Shown in pieces: positions 33,568-43,087 of a stretch of DNA of 64,000 bases. The notes under the pieces were generated by a model. That model ran no database searches. It was not told where the DNA came from and saw only the letters and a program-made list of their open reading frames with translations. Numbering within the stretch: position 1 is the first letter of the stretch; every line of letters begins with the position of its first letter. A program made the position numbers and the translations under genes. Origin of the DNA: Streptomyces sp. A1277 (lineage in GTDB: Bacteria; Actinomycetota; Actinomycetes; Streptomycetales; Streptomycetaceae); contig NZ_SSBI01000027.1 in assembly GCF_004795015.1 (NCBI RefSeq), forward strand, positions 1 through 64,000, written 5' to 3'.

Positions 33568-35823
33568 ATGATGAACACACCCACGGGGCGCCGACGCGGC
33601 CGGGTGCGGGCCGCGGGTGCGGCGCTCTGCCTGCTCGCCGGGGCCCTGAGCGCCGCCGCCGCGGGCAATTCCCCCGCCGCCGCCCTCACAGCGCCCATCT
33701 CGATCACCGCGGACGACCTGTCCACCTGGCAGACCAACGGCATCGTCTGGGCGATGGCCGCGTCCGATGACGGTGTGGTCTACACGGGCGGCACCTTCTC
33801 CACCGTACGGCCGCCGGGCGCCGCCTCCGGCACGTCCGAGCGGCCCGCGGTGAACTTCGCCGCGTTCGACGCCGCGACCGGGGCGCCCACCGACTGCTCC
33901 CTGTCGTTCACGCTCTCCTCCGGGACCGCGACCGTGCGCTCGCTCGTCCTGTCGCCGGACGGTGAAACCCTGTACGCGGGCGGCCGGTTCGGGTCGGTGA
34001 ACGGCGTCGGGGTCAGCAATATCGCGGCCATCGACACCGCCACCTGCACCCCGCGCCAGAACTTCAAGGTCGCCGTCTCGGCCACCGTACGGGCGCTCGC
34101 GGTCACCGACGACACGGTGTATCTGGGGGGTGACTTCAACACCGTCGCGGGGCAGACCCGCAACAAGTTCGCCGCCGTCACGACCGGTGCCGCGCTGAAG
34201 CCGTGGACGGCGAACACCGACGAGGTCGGCCGGGCCGTGGAGGTCACACCGGACGGGCGGCACGTGGTGATCGGCGGGGACTTCTTCACCGTGAACAAGA
34301 CCACCTCGCACGCGCTCGCCGTGGTGGACGCGACCACCGGCGCGCTGACCAGGAGCTATCCGGGCTTCATCCCGAACACCTCCACCGTGCAGGACCTCAC
34401 CAGCGACGCCAAGCAGTTCTACACCGCCAACGAGGGCACGGGCGGCGGGGTGTTCGACGGCCGGATCGCGCTCGACCTCACCACCTTCAACCAGGTGTGG
34501 CGCGACACCTGCCTGGGCGCGACGCAGGCCCTGCTCGTACACAACGGGGTGCTGTACAGCGGCAGTCACGCCCACGACTGTGCGTCCATGGGCGAATTCC
34601 CCGACCAGCCGCGCAAGCACCTGCTGGCCCAGTCGGTGGACGACCCGAAGCTGCTGCCGTGGTTCCCCGACACCAACGACGGGATCGGGGAGCCGGTCGG
34701 TCCGCGCGTGATGGCGCAGACGGACAAGAGCGGCCACCGCTACCTGTGGGTGGGCGGCGAGTTCACGACCGTCAACAGCAAGGCGCAGCAGGCGCTGACC
34801 CGGTTCGCCGACGGCCCGGACACCGGGGCGCCCTGGGTGCCCAACGTCAGCGTCTCCACGGTCGCCCCGGACAAGGTGGACGTGAACTGGCAGACGAGCT
34901 TCGACACGGATGACGGGGAGCTCACGTACCGGATCTACAAGGACGGGGCGAGCACTCCCGTCCACACCACGACGGGCTACTCGGTGTTCTGGGACCGTCC
35001 GCAGCTGCGGTGGACGGACACCGCCGTCGCACCGGGCGAGACGCACACCTACCGGATCACCGCGAGCGACGGCACCAACACCAGCGCCAAGTCGCCCGCC
35101 GTGAGCGCGACGGTGACGGCCAAGGCCGAGAGCTATCCGGCCAGGGTGCTCTCCGACGGAGCGACCCTGTACTGGCGCTACGACGAGGGCACGTCCACCT
35201 TCGCCGCCGACACGGGGGCGGGGCTCGACAACGGCTTCCTGCGCAACACGCCCTCCTACCGGCAGACCCCGGCTGCGGTGTCCGGGCCCTCGACCGCCAT
35301 CGGGTTCAACGGGACCACCCAGTACGCGTACAGCAACCGGAGCCGGTCCCAGACCACGAAGTTCTCCGTGGAGACCTGGATCAAGACGACGACGACCCGG
35401 GGCGGGAAGATCATCGGCTTCGGGACCAACACCATGGAACTGAGCGGCAAGTACGACAAGCATGTGTACATGCTCAACAACGGGCGTCTGGCCTTCGGCA
35501 CCCACAAGGGTGGCGGCGGCGGCCAGACCGTCAGCACGACCGGGGCCTACAACGACGGTGCCTGGCACCATGTGGTCGCCACCCAGGGTTCCGGCGGCAT
35601 GGCCCTGTACGTGGACGGACAGCTCCGCGCCTCGAACACGCAGTACACCACGAACGAGAGCTACACCGGCTACTGGCGGGTGGGTGGGGACAACCTCGCG
35701 ACCTGGCCGAACCGTCCGACGAGCAACTTCTTCGCCGGCCAGATCGACGAGACCGCCGTGTACCCGGCCGCGCTGACCGCTGCCCAGGTCAGTGCCCACT
35801 ACGCGCTGAGGACGGGCGGATGA
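33568..35823 (+). CDS. Secreted protein: beta-propeller-like repeats, FN3 and C-terminal LamG domain
   Basis: A 751-residue exported protein. A signal peptide spans about 1-40. Residues 45-410 contain repeats with the core YxGGxFxxV (near 72, 133, 190, 232 and 393), resembling the delta-60 propeller-like repeat. An FN3-like domain lies at about 425-525 (VDVNWQTSFDTDDGELTYRIYKDG), and a LamG/concanavalin-like domain at 545-745 (FSVETWIKT, WHHVVATQG, ALYVDGQL, GQIDETAVY). Its stop overlaps the next start (ATGA), and it is within the polysaccharide cluster, so binding or processing of the exported polymer is plausible. No catalytic residues are recognised. Confidence 0.85.
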   Translation: MMNTPTGRRRGRVRAAGAALCLLAGALSAAAAGNSPAAALTAPISITADDLSTWQTNGIVWAMAASDDGVVYTGGTFSTVRPPGAASGTSERPAVNFAAFDAATGAPTDCSLSFTLSSGTATVRSLVLSPDGETLYAGGRFGSVNGVGVSNIAAIDTATCTPRQNFKVAVSATVRALAVTDDTVYLGGDFNTVAGQTRNKFAAVTTGAALKPWTANTDEVGRAVEVTPDGRHVVIGGDFFTVNKTTSHALAVVDATTGALTRSYPGFIPNTSTVQDLTSDAKQFYTANEGTGGGVFDGRIALDLTTFNQVWRDTCLGATQALLVHNGVLYSGSHAHDCASMGEFPDQPRKHLLAQSVDDPKLLPWFPDTNDGIGEPVGPRVMAQTDKSGHRYLWVGGEFTTVNSKAQQALTRFADGPDTGAPWVPNVSVSTVAPDKVDVNWQTSFDTDDGELTYRIYKDGASTPVHTTTGYSVFWDRPQLRWTDTAVAPGETHTYRITASDGTNTSAKSPAVSATVTAKAESYPARVLSDGATLYWRYDEGTSTFAADTGAGLDNGFLRNTPSYRQTPAAVSGPSTAIGFNGTTQYAYSNRSRSQTTKFSVETWIKTTTTRGGKIIGFGTNTMELSGKYDKHVYMLNNGRLAFGTHKGGGGGQTVSTTGAYNDGAWHHVVATQGSGGMALYVDGQLRASNTQYTTNESYTGYWRVGGDNLATWPNRPTSNFFAGQIDETAVYPAALTAAQVSAHYALRTGG

Positions 35824-36536
35824 GAAACCCGTTCCTGGCCGGCGCCGTCGTCGTGGTCACGACGGCGGCGCTGGCCGCCTGCGGCTCGTCCGGCGGCGGG
35901 GGCGGGGACGAGGCGGCGGGCCCCGGTCCGGCCGCCGCCTCCGGCCCCGCGGCCCCGTCCGAGCCCGTGACCGGTTCCGGGGCGGGGTCACAGGACTCCG
36001 CACCGGCCGGGCCACGAGCCTCCCGCAGCAGCGAGCCGCCCAAGATCCCCAGCGACCGGCTGACGCCTGCCACCGGCACGTTCACCAAGAAGCAGAAGGA
36101 GTATCTGACCGGCCGGGTGCCCGTGGGCATGGACCCGGCGGCGGTGCTGCAGAGCGGGCAGGAGTCCTGCGACCGGCTGACCTACCTGGTCAAGGTGGAC
36201 CGGGACCTCGCGGCCGGCGCCGTCGTGGCGGGTGAGGTCTCCGACGCGGAGTCCGCCGCCGCACACCTGTGCACCCGGCACCGGGAGCTGGTGGAGCGGG
36301 CCTCGCACGGGTACGCCGACGGCGTCCACCGGGGCGAGGAGCTGCGGCCCGGCCGCTACCGCGACGTCTCCCCCACCGCGAGGTGCACCTGGGAGGTCAC
36401 CGGGCCCGGGGGCAACGTCCTGGTGTCCGGCTCCTCCGCCGACGGGAAGCGGACCACGATCACCGTCCCGAAGGCGGCCCTCGCCTTCACCTCCACAGGC
36501 TGCTACGCCTGGCTGCCCGAAGGGGACAACGGATGA
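35820..36536 (+). CDS. Putative lipoprotein of the exopolysaccharide cluster
   Basis: A 238-residue lipoprotein: signal MRNPFLAGAVVVVTTAALAAC with lipobox LAAC (Cys 21), a Gly/Pro/Ala/Ser linker to about 75, then a globular part with three or four Cys (ESCDRL, AHLCTRHR, ARCTWEV, TGCYAWL) and GEELRPGRYRDVSPTARCTWEV, which looks like a small beta domain. Its ATG overlaps the stop of the LamG gene and its stop overlaps the next glycosyltransferase start; the three genes are coupled. Family not recognised. Confidence 0.85.
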   Translation: MRNPFLAGAVVVVTTAALAACGSSGGGGGDEAAGPGPAAASGPAAPSEPVTGSGAGSQDSAPAGPRASRSSEPPKIPSDRLTPATGTFTKKQKEYLTGRVPVGMDPAAVLQSGQESCDRLTYLVKVDRDLAAGAVVAGEVSDAESAAAHLCTRHRELVERASHGYADGVHRGEELRPGRYRDVSPTARCTWEVTGPGGNVLVSGSSADGKRTTITVPKAALAFTSTGCYAWLPEGDNG

Positions 36537-37360
36537 ACAGACTCCCGATAGCCGTGGCCATCCCCACCAAGAACGAGGGGCTCAACATCGCGGAGGCGGT
36601 GCGGTCGGTCATCGACCACTTCGAGGCGGTCGTCGTCGTCGACTCGCACAGCAGCGACGACACGGCGAAGATCGCCGCGGAGTGCGGCGCCGAGGTCGTC
36701 CTCTACACCTGGGACGGCGGCCATCCCCGGAAGAAGCAGTGGTGCCTGGACCATGTCCGCACGGACCTGGACTGGATCCTGCTGCTCGACGGGGACGAAC
36801 GGCTCAGCCCCGGGCTGCTGGCCGAACTGCGGGAGATCTTCGCCGACCCGGGCACGCCGAAGCCCGCGGCGTACGACATCCCGCTCGGGTACTGGTTCTC
36901 GGGGAGGCGGCTGCGGCACGGCTACACCATCCGCAAACGCTCCCTGACCGACCGCACCCGCAGCCACTACCCCGAGGTCGGCGACCTGGACGCGCCCGGG
37001 ATCGGCGAGGTGGAGGGGCACTACCAGCCGGTCGCGCAGAGCACGGCGGCCCTGCGCCACCCGATCGAGCACCAGGACCTGGACCCGGTGACCGCCTGGT
37101 TCGAGCGGCACAACCGGTACTCGGACTGGGAGGCGTGGCTGGAACATCATCCGGAGGTCAAGGAGCAGGTGCGCCGGGCCAAGTCCCGGCAGGGGCAGCT
37201 GTTCCACAAGGCGCCGTTCAAACCGCTGGTGTCGTTCATGTACATGTACGTGTACCGGCGGGGGTTCCTCGACGGGCGGGCGGGCTTCGACTTCGCCCTG
37301 GCGATGAGCTTCTACCGGTGGCAGATCGCGCTCAAGTCGCGCGAGAGACCGTCTGCTTGA
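36533..37360 (+). CDS. Family 2 glycosyltransferase (WaaE-like)
   Basis: A 275-residue GT2 enzyme. AVAIPTKNEGLNIAEAVRSV (7-26), VVVVDSHSSDDT with the nucleotide-binding DSxSxD, and ILLLDGDERLSPGL with the DGDE metal site are typical of the small WaaE/KdtX-like subgroup, which transfers a sugar to a polysaccharide or lipid core. No signal or TM helices except a weak C-terminal amphipathic part. ATG overlaps the lipoprotein stop. Its 3' end overlaps the convergent GT4 gene by 29 bases. Confidence 0.92.
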   Translation: MNRLPIAVAIPTKNEGLNIAEAVRSVIDHFEAVVVVDSHSSDDTAKIAAECGAEVVLYTWDGGHPRKKQWCLDHVRTDLDWILLLDGDERLSPGLLAELREIFADPGTPKPAAYDIPLGYWFSGRRLRHGYTIRKRSLTDRTRSHYPEVGDLDAPGIGEVEGHYQPVAQSTAALRHPIEHQDLDPVTAWFERHNRYSDWEAWLEHHPEVKEQVRRAKSRQGQLFHKAPFKPLVSFMYMYVYRRGFLDGRAGFDFALAMSFYRWQIALKSRERPSA

Positions 37361-38525
37361 CGCGGCGGGCCGCTCTCCGGCGGACCACGTCCTCGTAGGT
37401 CCGCCGGAGGGTCCGCGTCACCACCTCGATGGTGAAGTGCTCGTTGACCAGGTCCCAGGCGGCCTGCCCCGCCTTCGCGTTGGCCTCGGGCTCCAGCAGC
37501 TCCAGGATCGCCCGCGCGACCTTCCGTGCGTTGGCCTCGTCCTCGCCTGCCCTGCTGTCGATCACCCGGCCGGCCCCGGCCCGTGCCACGTCGGGGCCGA
37601 GGCCGCAGGTGCGGGTGATGACCGCCGGGGTGCCGACGGACATCGCTTCGAGTACGGAGACGCCGAGGGGTTCCTCGATCGACGGCAGGACGTACACATC
37701 GGCCCGGCGCCCCGCCGCCAGCACCTCTTCGTGGCCGAGCGGCCCGACGTGGTCCAGCGAGCCCAGGACGCCGAGCTCGCGGGCCAGTTCGAGCGTGCCG
37801 GGCAGGGCGCCGGTGTCGGGGCCGGCCAGGACGAAGCGGGCGTCCGGGTGCTCGGCGAGGACGGTGGGCATCGCCGCGACGAAGTCCTGGGGGCGCTTGC
37901 GCTCCTGGATGCGGGCGAGGAACAGCACGGTCGGCGGGCGCCCGGGCTCGCGGGCGGGCTTGAACTCCTGCGGGCGCACCCCGTTGACCAGGCGCACGGT
38001 CCGGGTGAGCGCCACGGGGGCGGCGACGGCGTTGACGTCGATCCGCTCGGCCTCGGTGAGGTGGAGCACCGCGTCGGCGCCACGCAGGACCCTGCGCACG
38101 CCCAGCAGGTCGGTCAGCTGGGCGACCCGTTTCCCGGTGGGGTCCACCATGCCGTGGGTCTGCACGACGAGTGGTGTGCCGGTGGCCAGGGCGAGCAGGG
38201 CGGCGGGCAGGGTCACCAGGTCGCGCATCAGGTGGACGTGGACGAGGTCGGCGCCGCGCATCATGCGGCGCGCGGCCCTCAGCAGGGCGCCGGAGGTGAT
38301 GCCGCTGACCTCGAACACCGGCAGCAGGTGGCGGGCTTGGAAGAGGTGGACGGGCACCCCCTCCACCTCGTCGGGCAGCGGGCCGTCGAAGCCGTCGCCC
38401 AGGGCCATGATCCGGGCGTCGTCGCCCTGGGCGCGCTGGACCTTGGAGAGGTTCAGGGCCACCCGGGTCGGACCGCCGAAGGCGTGGTCCGGAGTGTGCA
38501 GCGTGACGATGTGCAGGATCTTCAC
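37332..38525 (-). CDS. Family 4 glycosyltransferase
   Basis: A 397-residue GT-B fold enzyme. N-terminal VKILHIVTLHTPDHAFGGPTRV... split at residues 1-20, HVHLMRDLVTLP and VVQTHGMV; C-terminal ARIQERKRPQDFVAAMP, FVLAGPDTG and the donor site EEPLGVSVLEAMSVGTPAV with the conserved E-X7-E. The GTG at 38525 (GAGGGGG seven bases upstream) is preferred to an upstream ATG whose extension is Arg-rich. Likely adds one sugar of the repeat unit on the cytoplasmic side. Confidence 0.93.
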   Translation of the reverse strand: MKILHIVTLHTPDHAFGGPTRVALNLSKVQRAQGDDARIMALGDGFDGPLPDEVEGVPVHLFQARHLLPVFEVSGITSGALLRAARRMMRGADLVHVHLMRDLVTLPAALLALATGTPLVVQTHGMVDPTGKRVAQLTDLLGVRRVLRGADAVLHLTEAERIDVNAVAAPVALTRTVRLVNGVRPQEFKPAREPGRPPTVLFLARIQERKRPQDFVAAMPTVLAEHPDARFVLAGPDTGALPGTLELARELGVLGSLDHVGPLGHEEVLAAGRRADVYVLPSIEEPLGVSVLEAMSVGTPAVITRTCGLGPDVARAGAGRVIDSRAGEDEANARKVARAILELLEPEANAKAGQAAWDLVNEHFTIEVVTRTLRRTYEDVVRRRAARRVKQTVSRAT

Positions 38526-38641
38526 CAGGGTCCCCCTCGCCCTCGTCCGGCCCCGCACAGACTAGTCGTCACGTCTTCTCAAGTGTGGTGATTCGTTAAG
38601 GTGTTGACCGGCGACACAGCTGCTCGACGAACGGGGAACCC

Positions 38642-40147
38642 ATGGCGTCCGTGCACGAGGGGTCGCCGGCCGCTTCGGTACGGGAGGGCGGTCCGCGTCC
38701 TCCCGTCGAGCCGCCCGCCGCGCCGCTGTCCTGGGCGATGCTCTCGCGGGCGCTGGCCGTGCCGCTGATCCTGGGCCTGGTGTGCTTCCTGCCGGCGCTG
38801 ATCGCCGCCCAGCCCGGTACCGGGGTCCGGGACACCGCGTACTGGCTGCAACTCGTTCTGACCTGCTATTCCGGGGCCCGGCTCGCGACGATGATCCTGT
38901 CCACCCGCCGGCGGCTGCTCCAGGGCGTCTTCTGGATGTTCGTGTACATCGCGATGGGGGTGGCGCCGTTCGCACAGGCGGTGATCGGTCAGACGCCGAC
39001 GCCGTTGGTCGGCCCGCGCGCCGACCTGGTGACGGCGGTCGCGCTGGTGCTCGTGGGGTGTGCCGCCTTCGACCTGGGGGCGCTGCTGGCGTCCCGGCGC
39101 CCGCTGCGCCGGCGGGCCGTGCGCGGCGGTGGCGGTGGTGCCACCGCGCATCCGATGCGGCTGCGGCTGCTGGTGCTGGTCGCGTTGGCGGCGAGCGGGT
39201 ACTACGTGCTGAAGCTCGGCGGGCCCGCGGTCTTCTTCTCCAGCAGGCAGGAGATCAGCGCCTCGGTCGCCGAGAGCGGGGTGGCGTCGGGCGAGTCCAA
39301 TGTGGGCTCGGCGTTCCTGAAGGGCTTCGGCACGGTGCCGGCGCTGCTGGCCCTGCTGTTCTACACCCGCCGTCTGGTGACTTCGCGCCGGGCGCGGCGC
39401 TCGCCGTCCACCGTACTGGTCTGGTGCGCGCTGGCGCTGGTCAACCTGGTCGTGAACAATCCGGTCTCCAACGCCCGTTACTGGTTCCTGACGGTGCTGG
39501 TCTCGCTGCTGTTCACGGCGTTCCCGGCCAGTGCGGCGATGTACCGCTCGGTGCTGGCGCTGGGGGTGATCGGCGCGCTGGTGCTGTTCCCGTACGCGGA
39601 CCGGTTCCGCTACGACGACGACGGGTACCGGCCGGTCCAGTCGTCATCGGTGTTCGAGCCGCTGGCCACCAAGGACTACGACCAGACGGTCATGTTCGCC
39701 AACACCATCTCCTGGGTCGGCACCCGCGGGCACACCTACGGCCGGCAACTCGCCGGTTCTGCCTTCTTCTTCGTGCCCCGGACGGCGTGGAGCGGGAAGC
39801 CGGAGGACACCGGGGTGCGCGTCGGGCAGTGGATGGGGATGAACATGACCAACCTCTCCGCGCCGCTGTGGACGGAGCTCTGGGTGGACTTCGGGGCGGC
39901 CGGTGTGATCGGTGGTCTGGCGCTGACGGGGTACGGGGCCGCGCGCACCGACCGCCGTTACGCGCGCGCGGTCTCGCGGGACGGGCCGGGGGCGGGCAGT
40001 GTGCTGGCGGTCGCGGCGCCGTTGATCGCCGGGTACGCCTTCATCCTGCTGCGCGGCCCGTTGCTGCAGGCGGCCGGGAAGCCGGCCATCGCGGCCCTGT
40101 GCCTGGCGCTGGTCACGAGTTTCAGGTCCGGGCGGCGTCCGCACTGA
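38642..40147 (+). CDS. Wzy-like polysaccharide polymerase (multipass membrane)
   Basis: A 501-residue membrane protein with about ten to twelve spans and a large extracytoplasmic loop (about 320-400) containing TISWVGTRGHTYGRQLAGS and WMGMNMTNLSAPLWTELWVDFG, as in O-antigen/EPS polymerases where this loop holds functional residues. The context with Wzx, Wzz and glycosyltransferase genes supports the role of joining repeat units outside the membrane. GGGGAA precedes the ATG. The 3' end overlaps the convergent flippase gene by 26 bases. Confidence 0.86.
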   Translation: MASVHEGSPAASVREGGPRPPVEPPAAPLSWAMLSRALAVPLILGLVCFLPALIAAQPGTGVRDTAYWLQLVLTCYSGARLATMILSTRRRLLQGVFWMFVYIAMGVAPFAQAVIGQTPTPLVGPRADLVTAVALVLVGCAAFDLGALLASRRPLRRRAVRGGGGGATAHPMRLRLLVLVALAASGYYVLKLGGPAVFFSSRQEISASVAESGVASGESNVGSAFLKGFGTVPALLALLFYTRRLVTSRRARRSPSTVLVWCALALVNLVVNNPVSNARYWFLTVLVSLLFTAFPASAAMYRSVLALGVIGALVLFPYADRFRYDDDGYRPVQSSSVFEPLATKDYDQTVMFANTISWVGTRGHTYGRQLAGSAFFFVPRTAWSGKPEDTGVRVGQWMGMNMTNLSAPLWTELWVDFGAAGVIGGLALTGYGAARTDRRYARAVSRDGPGAGSVLAVAAPLIAGYAFILLRGPLLQAAGKPAIAALCLALVTSFRSGRRPH

Positions 40148-41360
40148 CGGGGGCCTCGGCCCGCCCGCCGTCGCGGGTCAGCCGGGCCACCCGGGTCCAG
40201 GTGGCGACGGCCTTGCAGACGGACCCCAGGCACAGGCCCCAGGCCGCGCCCATCACCCCGCCGAGCAGGTAGCCCCCGGTGAGGAAGGCGACCGCGGCGA
40301 GCGAGAAGACCACCTGGATGGAGAGCGTGGTGCGCGGGTCGAGGAGCCGGAGGGCGAGGAGCCCGCAGGTGCCGACGGCCATCGCCGCGTACTGGCTGCC
40401 GGTGGCCGGGAGCAGCGCCGCCGCGGTGGGCCAGGTGGCGCCCAGCAGGTGGCGGCCGGCGGAGCCGGGCAGCAGGGCCAGGACGGTGGCCCAGCCGGCC
40501 GCGGTCAGGGCCAGGACGGCGGCCAGCGCGGCGGTGGCGCGCACCCTGAGCCGGTCGGTGGCGAGCCGTCCCAGGAGCGGGGGGCCGAACCCGGTGGCGG
40601 AGGTGAACAGCACGTTGAGCGGGCCGAAGAGGGTGGTGGCGCCGCGCAGGGCGCCGACGACGAGGGGGTTGCCGACCGCTCCGAGGCCGAGCACGGACAG
40701 CTGTGAGGTGGCGTTGCCCACGCCGAACTCGACGACGAACCGCCGGCCGAGGTGCCCCTTGCCCAGCAGCGGACGCAGGGTCACCGGGCAGCCTGCGGTC
40801 CTGCGGTGCAGTGCGGTCGCCGACAGCAGCAGCGCGGGCAGGGCGGAGAGCCCCCAGACGGCGATCAGCCGGGCGGCCGGCGCCCCGTGCGGCTGCACGG
40901 CCAGCGCGCCGATGACGCAGACGAGCCGGAGGGTGTCGGCGGCGAGCGCCAGGTGCTGGGCGTGCAGGGTGGCGAAGGCGTAGCGGGTGGTGTCCTGTCC
41001 GAGGACGACGGGCAGCACGAGCCCCAGCGTCATCAGGGCCTGTGCGGTGGCGCCGGGCGGCAGCGCGCAGACGGCGGCGAGGAGGCCGCCGAGCAGGGAG
41101 GCGGCGAGCAGGGTGAAGCAGGCGGCGGACCGGCAGGCGCCGCGGGTGTCCTCGCCGTCACCCCGGCGCAGGACGAGCGGCTGGCCCGTGTAGGCGCCGG
41201 ACACGCCGAGCAGCACGGTGAAGACGAGATAGACGGCGGAGAAACGGGCGAAGCCGGCGACGGTGGAGAGCCGGGCGGCGACCACGAGGACCAGGATGTT
41301 GGTGAGGGCCGCCACCCCCTGGTCCGCGATCGAGCAGACGATCGCGGTGCGGGCTCTCAT
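40122..41360 (-). CDS. Wzx-like polysaccharide flippase (MOP family)
   Basis: A 412-residue membrane protein with about twelve spans beginning MRARTAIVCSIADQGVAALTNI, the usual Wzx start, and a repeated hydrophobic pattern to the end. It would flip undecaprenyl-linked repeat units. Its ATG overlaps the stop of the chain-length regulator (ATGA), so the two are coupled. The long upstream open frame is a shadow and not part of it. Confidence 0.87.
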   Translation of the reverse strand: MRARTAIVCSIADQGVAALTNILVLVVAARLSTVAGFARFSAVYLVFTVLLGVSGAYTGQPLVLRRGDGEDTRGACRSAACFTLLAASLLGGLLAAVCALPPGATAQALMTLGLVLPVVLGQDTTRYAFATLHAQHLALAADTLRLVCVIGALAVQPHGAPAARLIAVWGLSALPALLLSATALHRRTAGCPVTLRPLLGKGHLGRRFVVEFGVGNATSQLSVLGLGAVGNPLVVGALRGATTLFGPLNVLFTSATGFGPPLLGRLATDRLRVRATAALAAVLALTAAGWATVLALLPGSAGRHLLGATWPTAAALLPATGSQYAAMAVGTCGLLALRLLDPRTTLSIQVVFSLAAVAFLTGGYLLGGVMGAAWGLCLGSVCKAVATWTRVARLTRDGGRAEAPVSADAART

Positions 41361-43087
41361 CTGCGTCCCGCGGCGCTGTTGCGACCGCTGCCGCCGCGTC
41401 CGGGGCCGCCGTCCACGGTGCGCAGACCCAGTGTCTCGGCGGGGTCGCCGGTGCGGCCCGACGGGTCGGGCCCGCCGTAGCGGCCCCGGTCGGTGCGGTC
41501 CGGCCCGGCCGGCTGCCGGGCCCGGCGTGCGGCGGCCTTGCGGCGGGCCCGCCGCGCCGGCCGGCCGTATCCGGGGTGGAGCAGGGTGCCGAGCACCGAG
41601 CCGCCGGCCGCGCCGATGATCTCGCGGATGCGTTCCAGGTCGCTGCGGTGCACCTCGCGCGGCTGGCAGACGACCACGACGCCTTCGACCCGGTCGATGA
41701 GCGCGACGGCGTCGGCGTACGAGAGGACAGGCGGGGCGAGCACGATGACGACCGCCCCGGGCCGGCCGCCCTCGGCGAGGATGCGGGTGACGGGCTCGGA
41801 GGTCAGGGCACGCGGCACGTTGTCGGTGCGGCGGCCGGCGACCAGGGTGAAGGCGCCCGAGCCGGGCACGTCCACGTTGCCGCGGCTGTCGGAGGGCCAG
41901 TTCCGGTCCTCGTGGCCGGTCGCCCAGTGGGGCCCCCGGCCGGGGGCGGCGCCGAGGTCGCCGGCCAGGGACGGGGTGCGCAGATCGGCCTCGACCAGCA
42001 GGACGTCCCGGCCCATCTCGGCGAAGGCGGCGGCCAGGTTGACGGCGGCCGCCTTCGCGGTGTCGTTGTCGCCCCGGGGGGCGGTGACCAGGAGGCGGCG
42101 GCGTTCGGCGAAGGAGGGGTCGTACGCGAGGCGGAAGGCGACCGCCCGGTACTCCTCGGCGAGCCTGCTGCCGGGGCGTCCGATCGCGAGCAGGGTGCGG
42201 GCCGCCGCGCGCTCCCGGGGCAGGGTGCCGAGCAGCGGGGCGCCGAGTGAGCGGACGAGTTCCCTGGTGGAGCGGACGGCCGGGTCGAAAACGAGCCGCA
42301 CCCATGACATCAGCAGGCCGAGGGCGAGTCCGACGACGCCGCCGAGGCCGAGCAGCAGGGGCAGCCCCGCCCCGGTGGGGTGCTGCGGGGCGACGGGCTT
42401 CTTGTTGAGGTAGCCGGGTGTGGTGTCCAGGGCGCGCAGTTCGGAGATCTTCTGGTTGAGCGCGGAGATGGCGACGATGAGGTTGGCCCGTGCGCTGGTG
42501 ACGTCGTCGCCCCCGGTGCCGGTCTCCTGCTCGGCGAGCCGGTCGCGCTGTTCGGTGAGCGGCCCCAGCTGGGCGCGGTAGCCGTCGATCATGTTGTCGA
42601 TGCTGTCCTCGGTGCGCTCCCTGCGTATCTCCAGGTATGCCTCGGCGAGGGCCTGGGCCCGGGCCCTGGCCTGTTCGGGGGTGCGGCCGGTGTAGGAGAA
42701 CTTGAGGACGAGGGTGTTGGGCGGGTTGGTGACCTGGAGCCCGGAGAGCAGTCTGCCGACCTCCACGGTGTCGCCCTGCTTGGTGAGGGTGCCGGCCGCC
42801 ACCGTGCCGACGGCGTCGCTGACGGCGGTCTGGCGTTCGGAGCCGATGTTGATGCCCTTGTCGGCGGAGGCGCCGGCGGCGAACGGGTCGGAGGTGGCGG
42901 AGCGCACGGACACCTCGCCGGTCGCGGCGTAGGTGTCCTCGCCGCTCAGGGCGAGCCAGCCGCTGCCGAGGAGGCCCACGAGCACACCGATGACGAGGAG
43001 GGTCCGGTAGCGCAGGAGCTGGCGGAACTGGTCCCGGAGCAGCGCGGGCTCGTCCTGGTCGTCCAGCGCGCGGATCGGATGGGTCAC
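41357..43087 (-). CDS. Polysaccharide co-polymerase: Wzz domain plus BY-kinase-like ATPase domain
   Basis: A 576-residue chain-length regulator. TM1 is at about 28-48 and TM2 at about 245-262, flanking an extracytoplasmic Wzz domain (DPFAAG, GRLLSGLQVTNPPNTLVLKFSY) with a coiled-coil (about 165-225). The cytoplasmic ATPase-like domain (330-510) has Walker A' LLVEADLRTP and AVVIVLAPP, but the P-loop reads APRGDNDTAKAA in place of GEGKS/T, and the Arg/Gly-rich tail has no Tyr cluster. It may not autophosphorylate. GTG start overlaps the preceding GT4 stop (GTGA). Confidence 0.9.
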   Translation of the reverse strand: MTHPIRALDDQDEPALLRDQFRQLLRYRTLLVIGVLVGLLGSGWLALSGEDTYAATGEVSVRSATSDPFAAGASADKGINIGSERQTAVSDAVGTVAAGTLTKQGDTVEVGRLLSGLQVTNPPNTLVLKFSYTGRTPEQARARAQALAEAYLEIRRERTEDSIDNMIDGYRAQLGPLTEQRDRLAEQETGTGGDDVTSARANLIVAISALNQKISELRALDTTPGYLNKKPVAPQHPTGAGLPLLLGLGGVVGLALGLLMSWVRLVFDPAVRSTRELVRSLGAPLLGTLPRERAAARTLLAIGRPGSRLAEEYRAVAFRLAYDPSFAERRRLLVTAPRGDNDTAKAAAVNLAAAFAEMGRDVLLVEADLRTPSLAGDLGAAPGRGPHWATGHEDRNWPSDSRGNVDVPGSGAFTLVAGRRTDNVPRALTSEPVTRILAEGGRPGAVVIVLAPPVLSYADAVALIDRVEGVVVVCQPREVHRSDLERIREIIGAAGGSVLGTLLHPGYGRPARRARRKAAARRARQPAGPDRTDRGRYGGPDPSGRTGDPAETLGLRTVDGGPGRGGSGRNSAAGRR

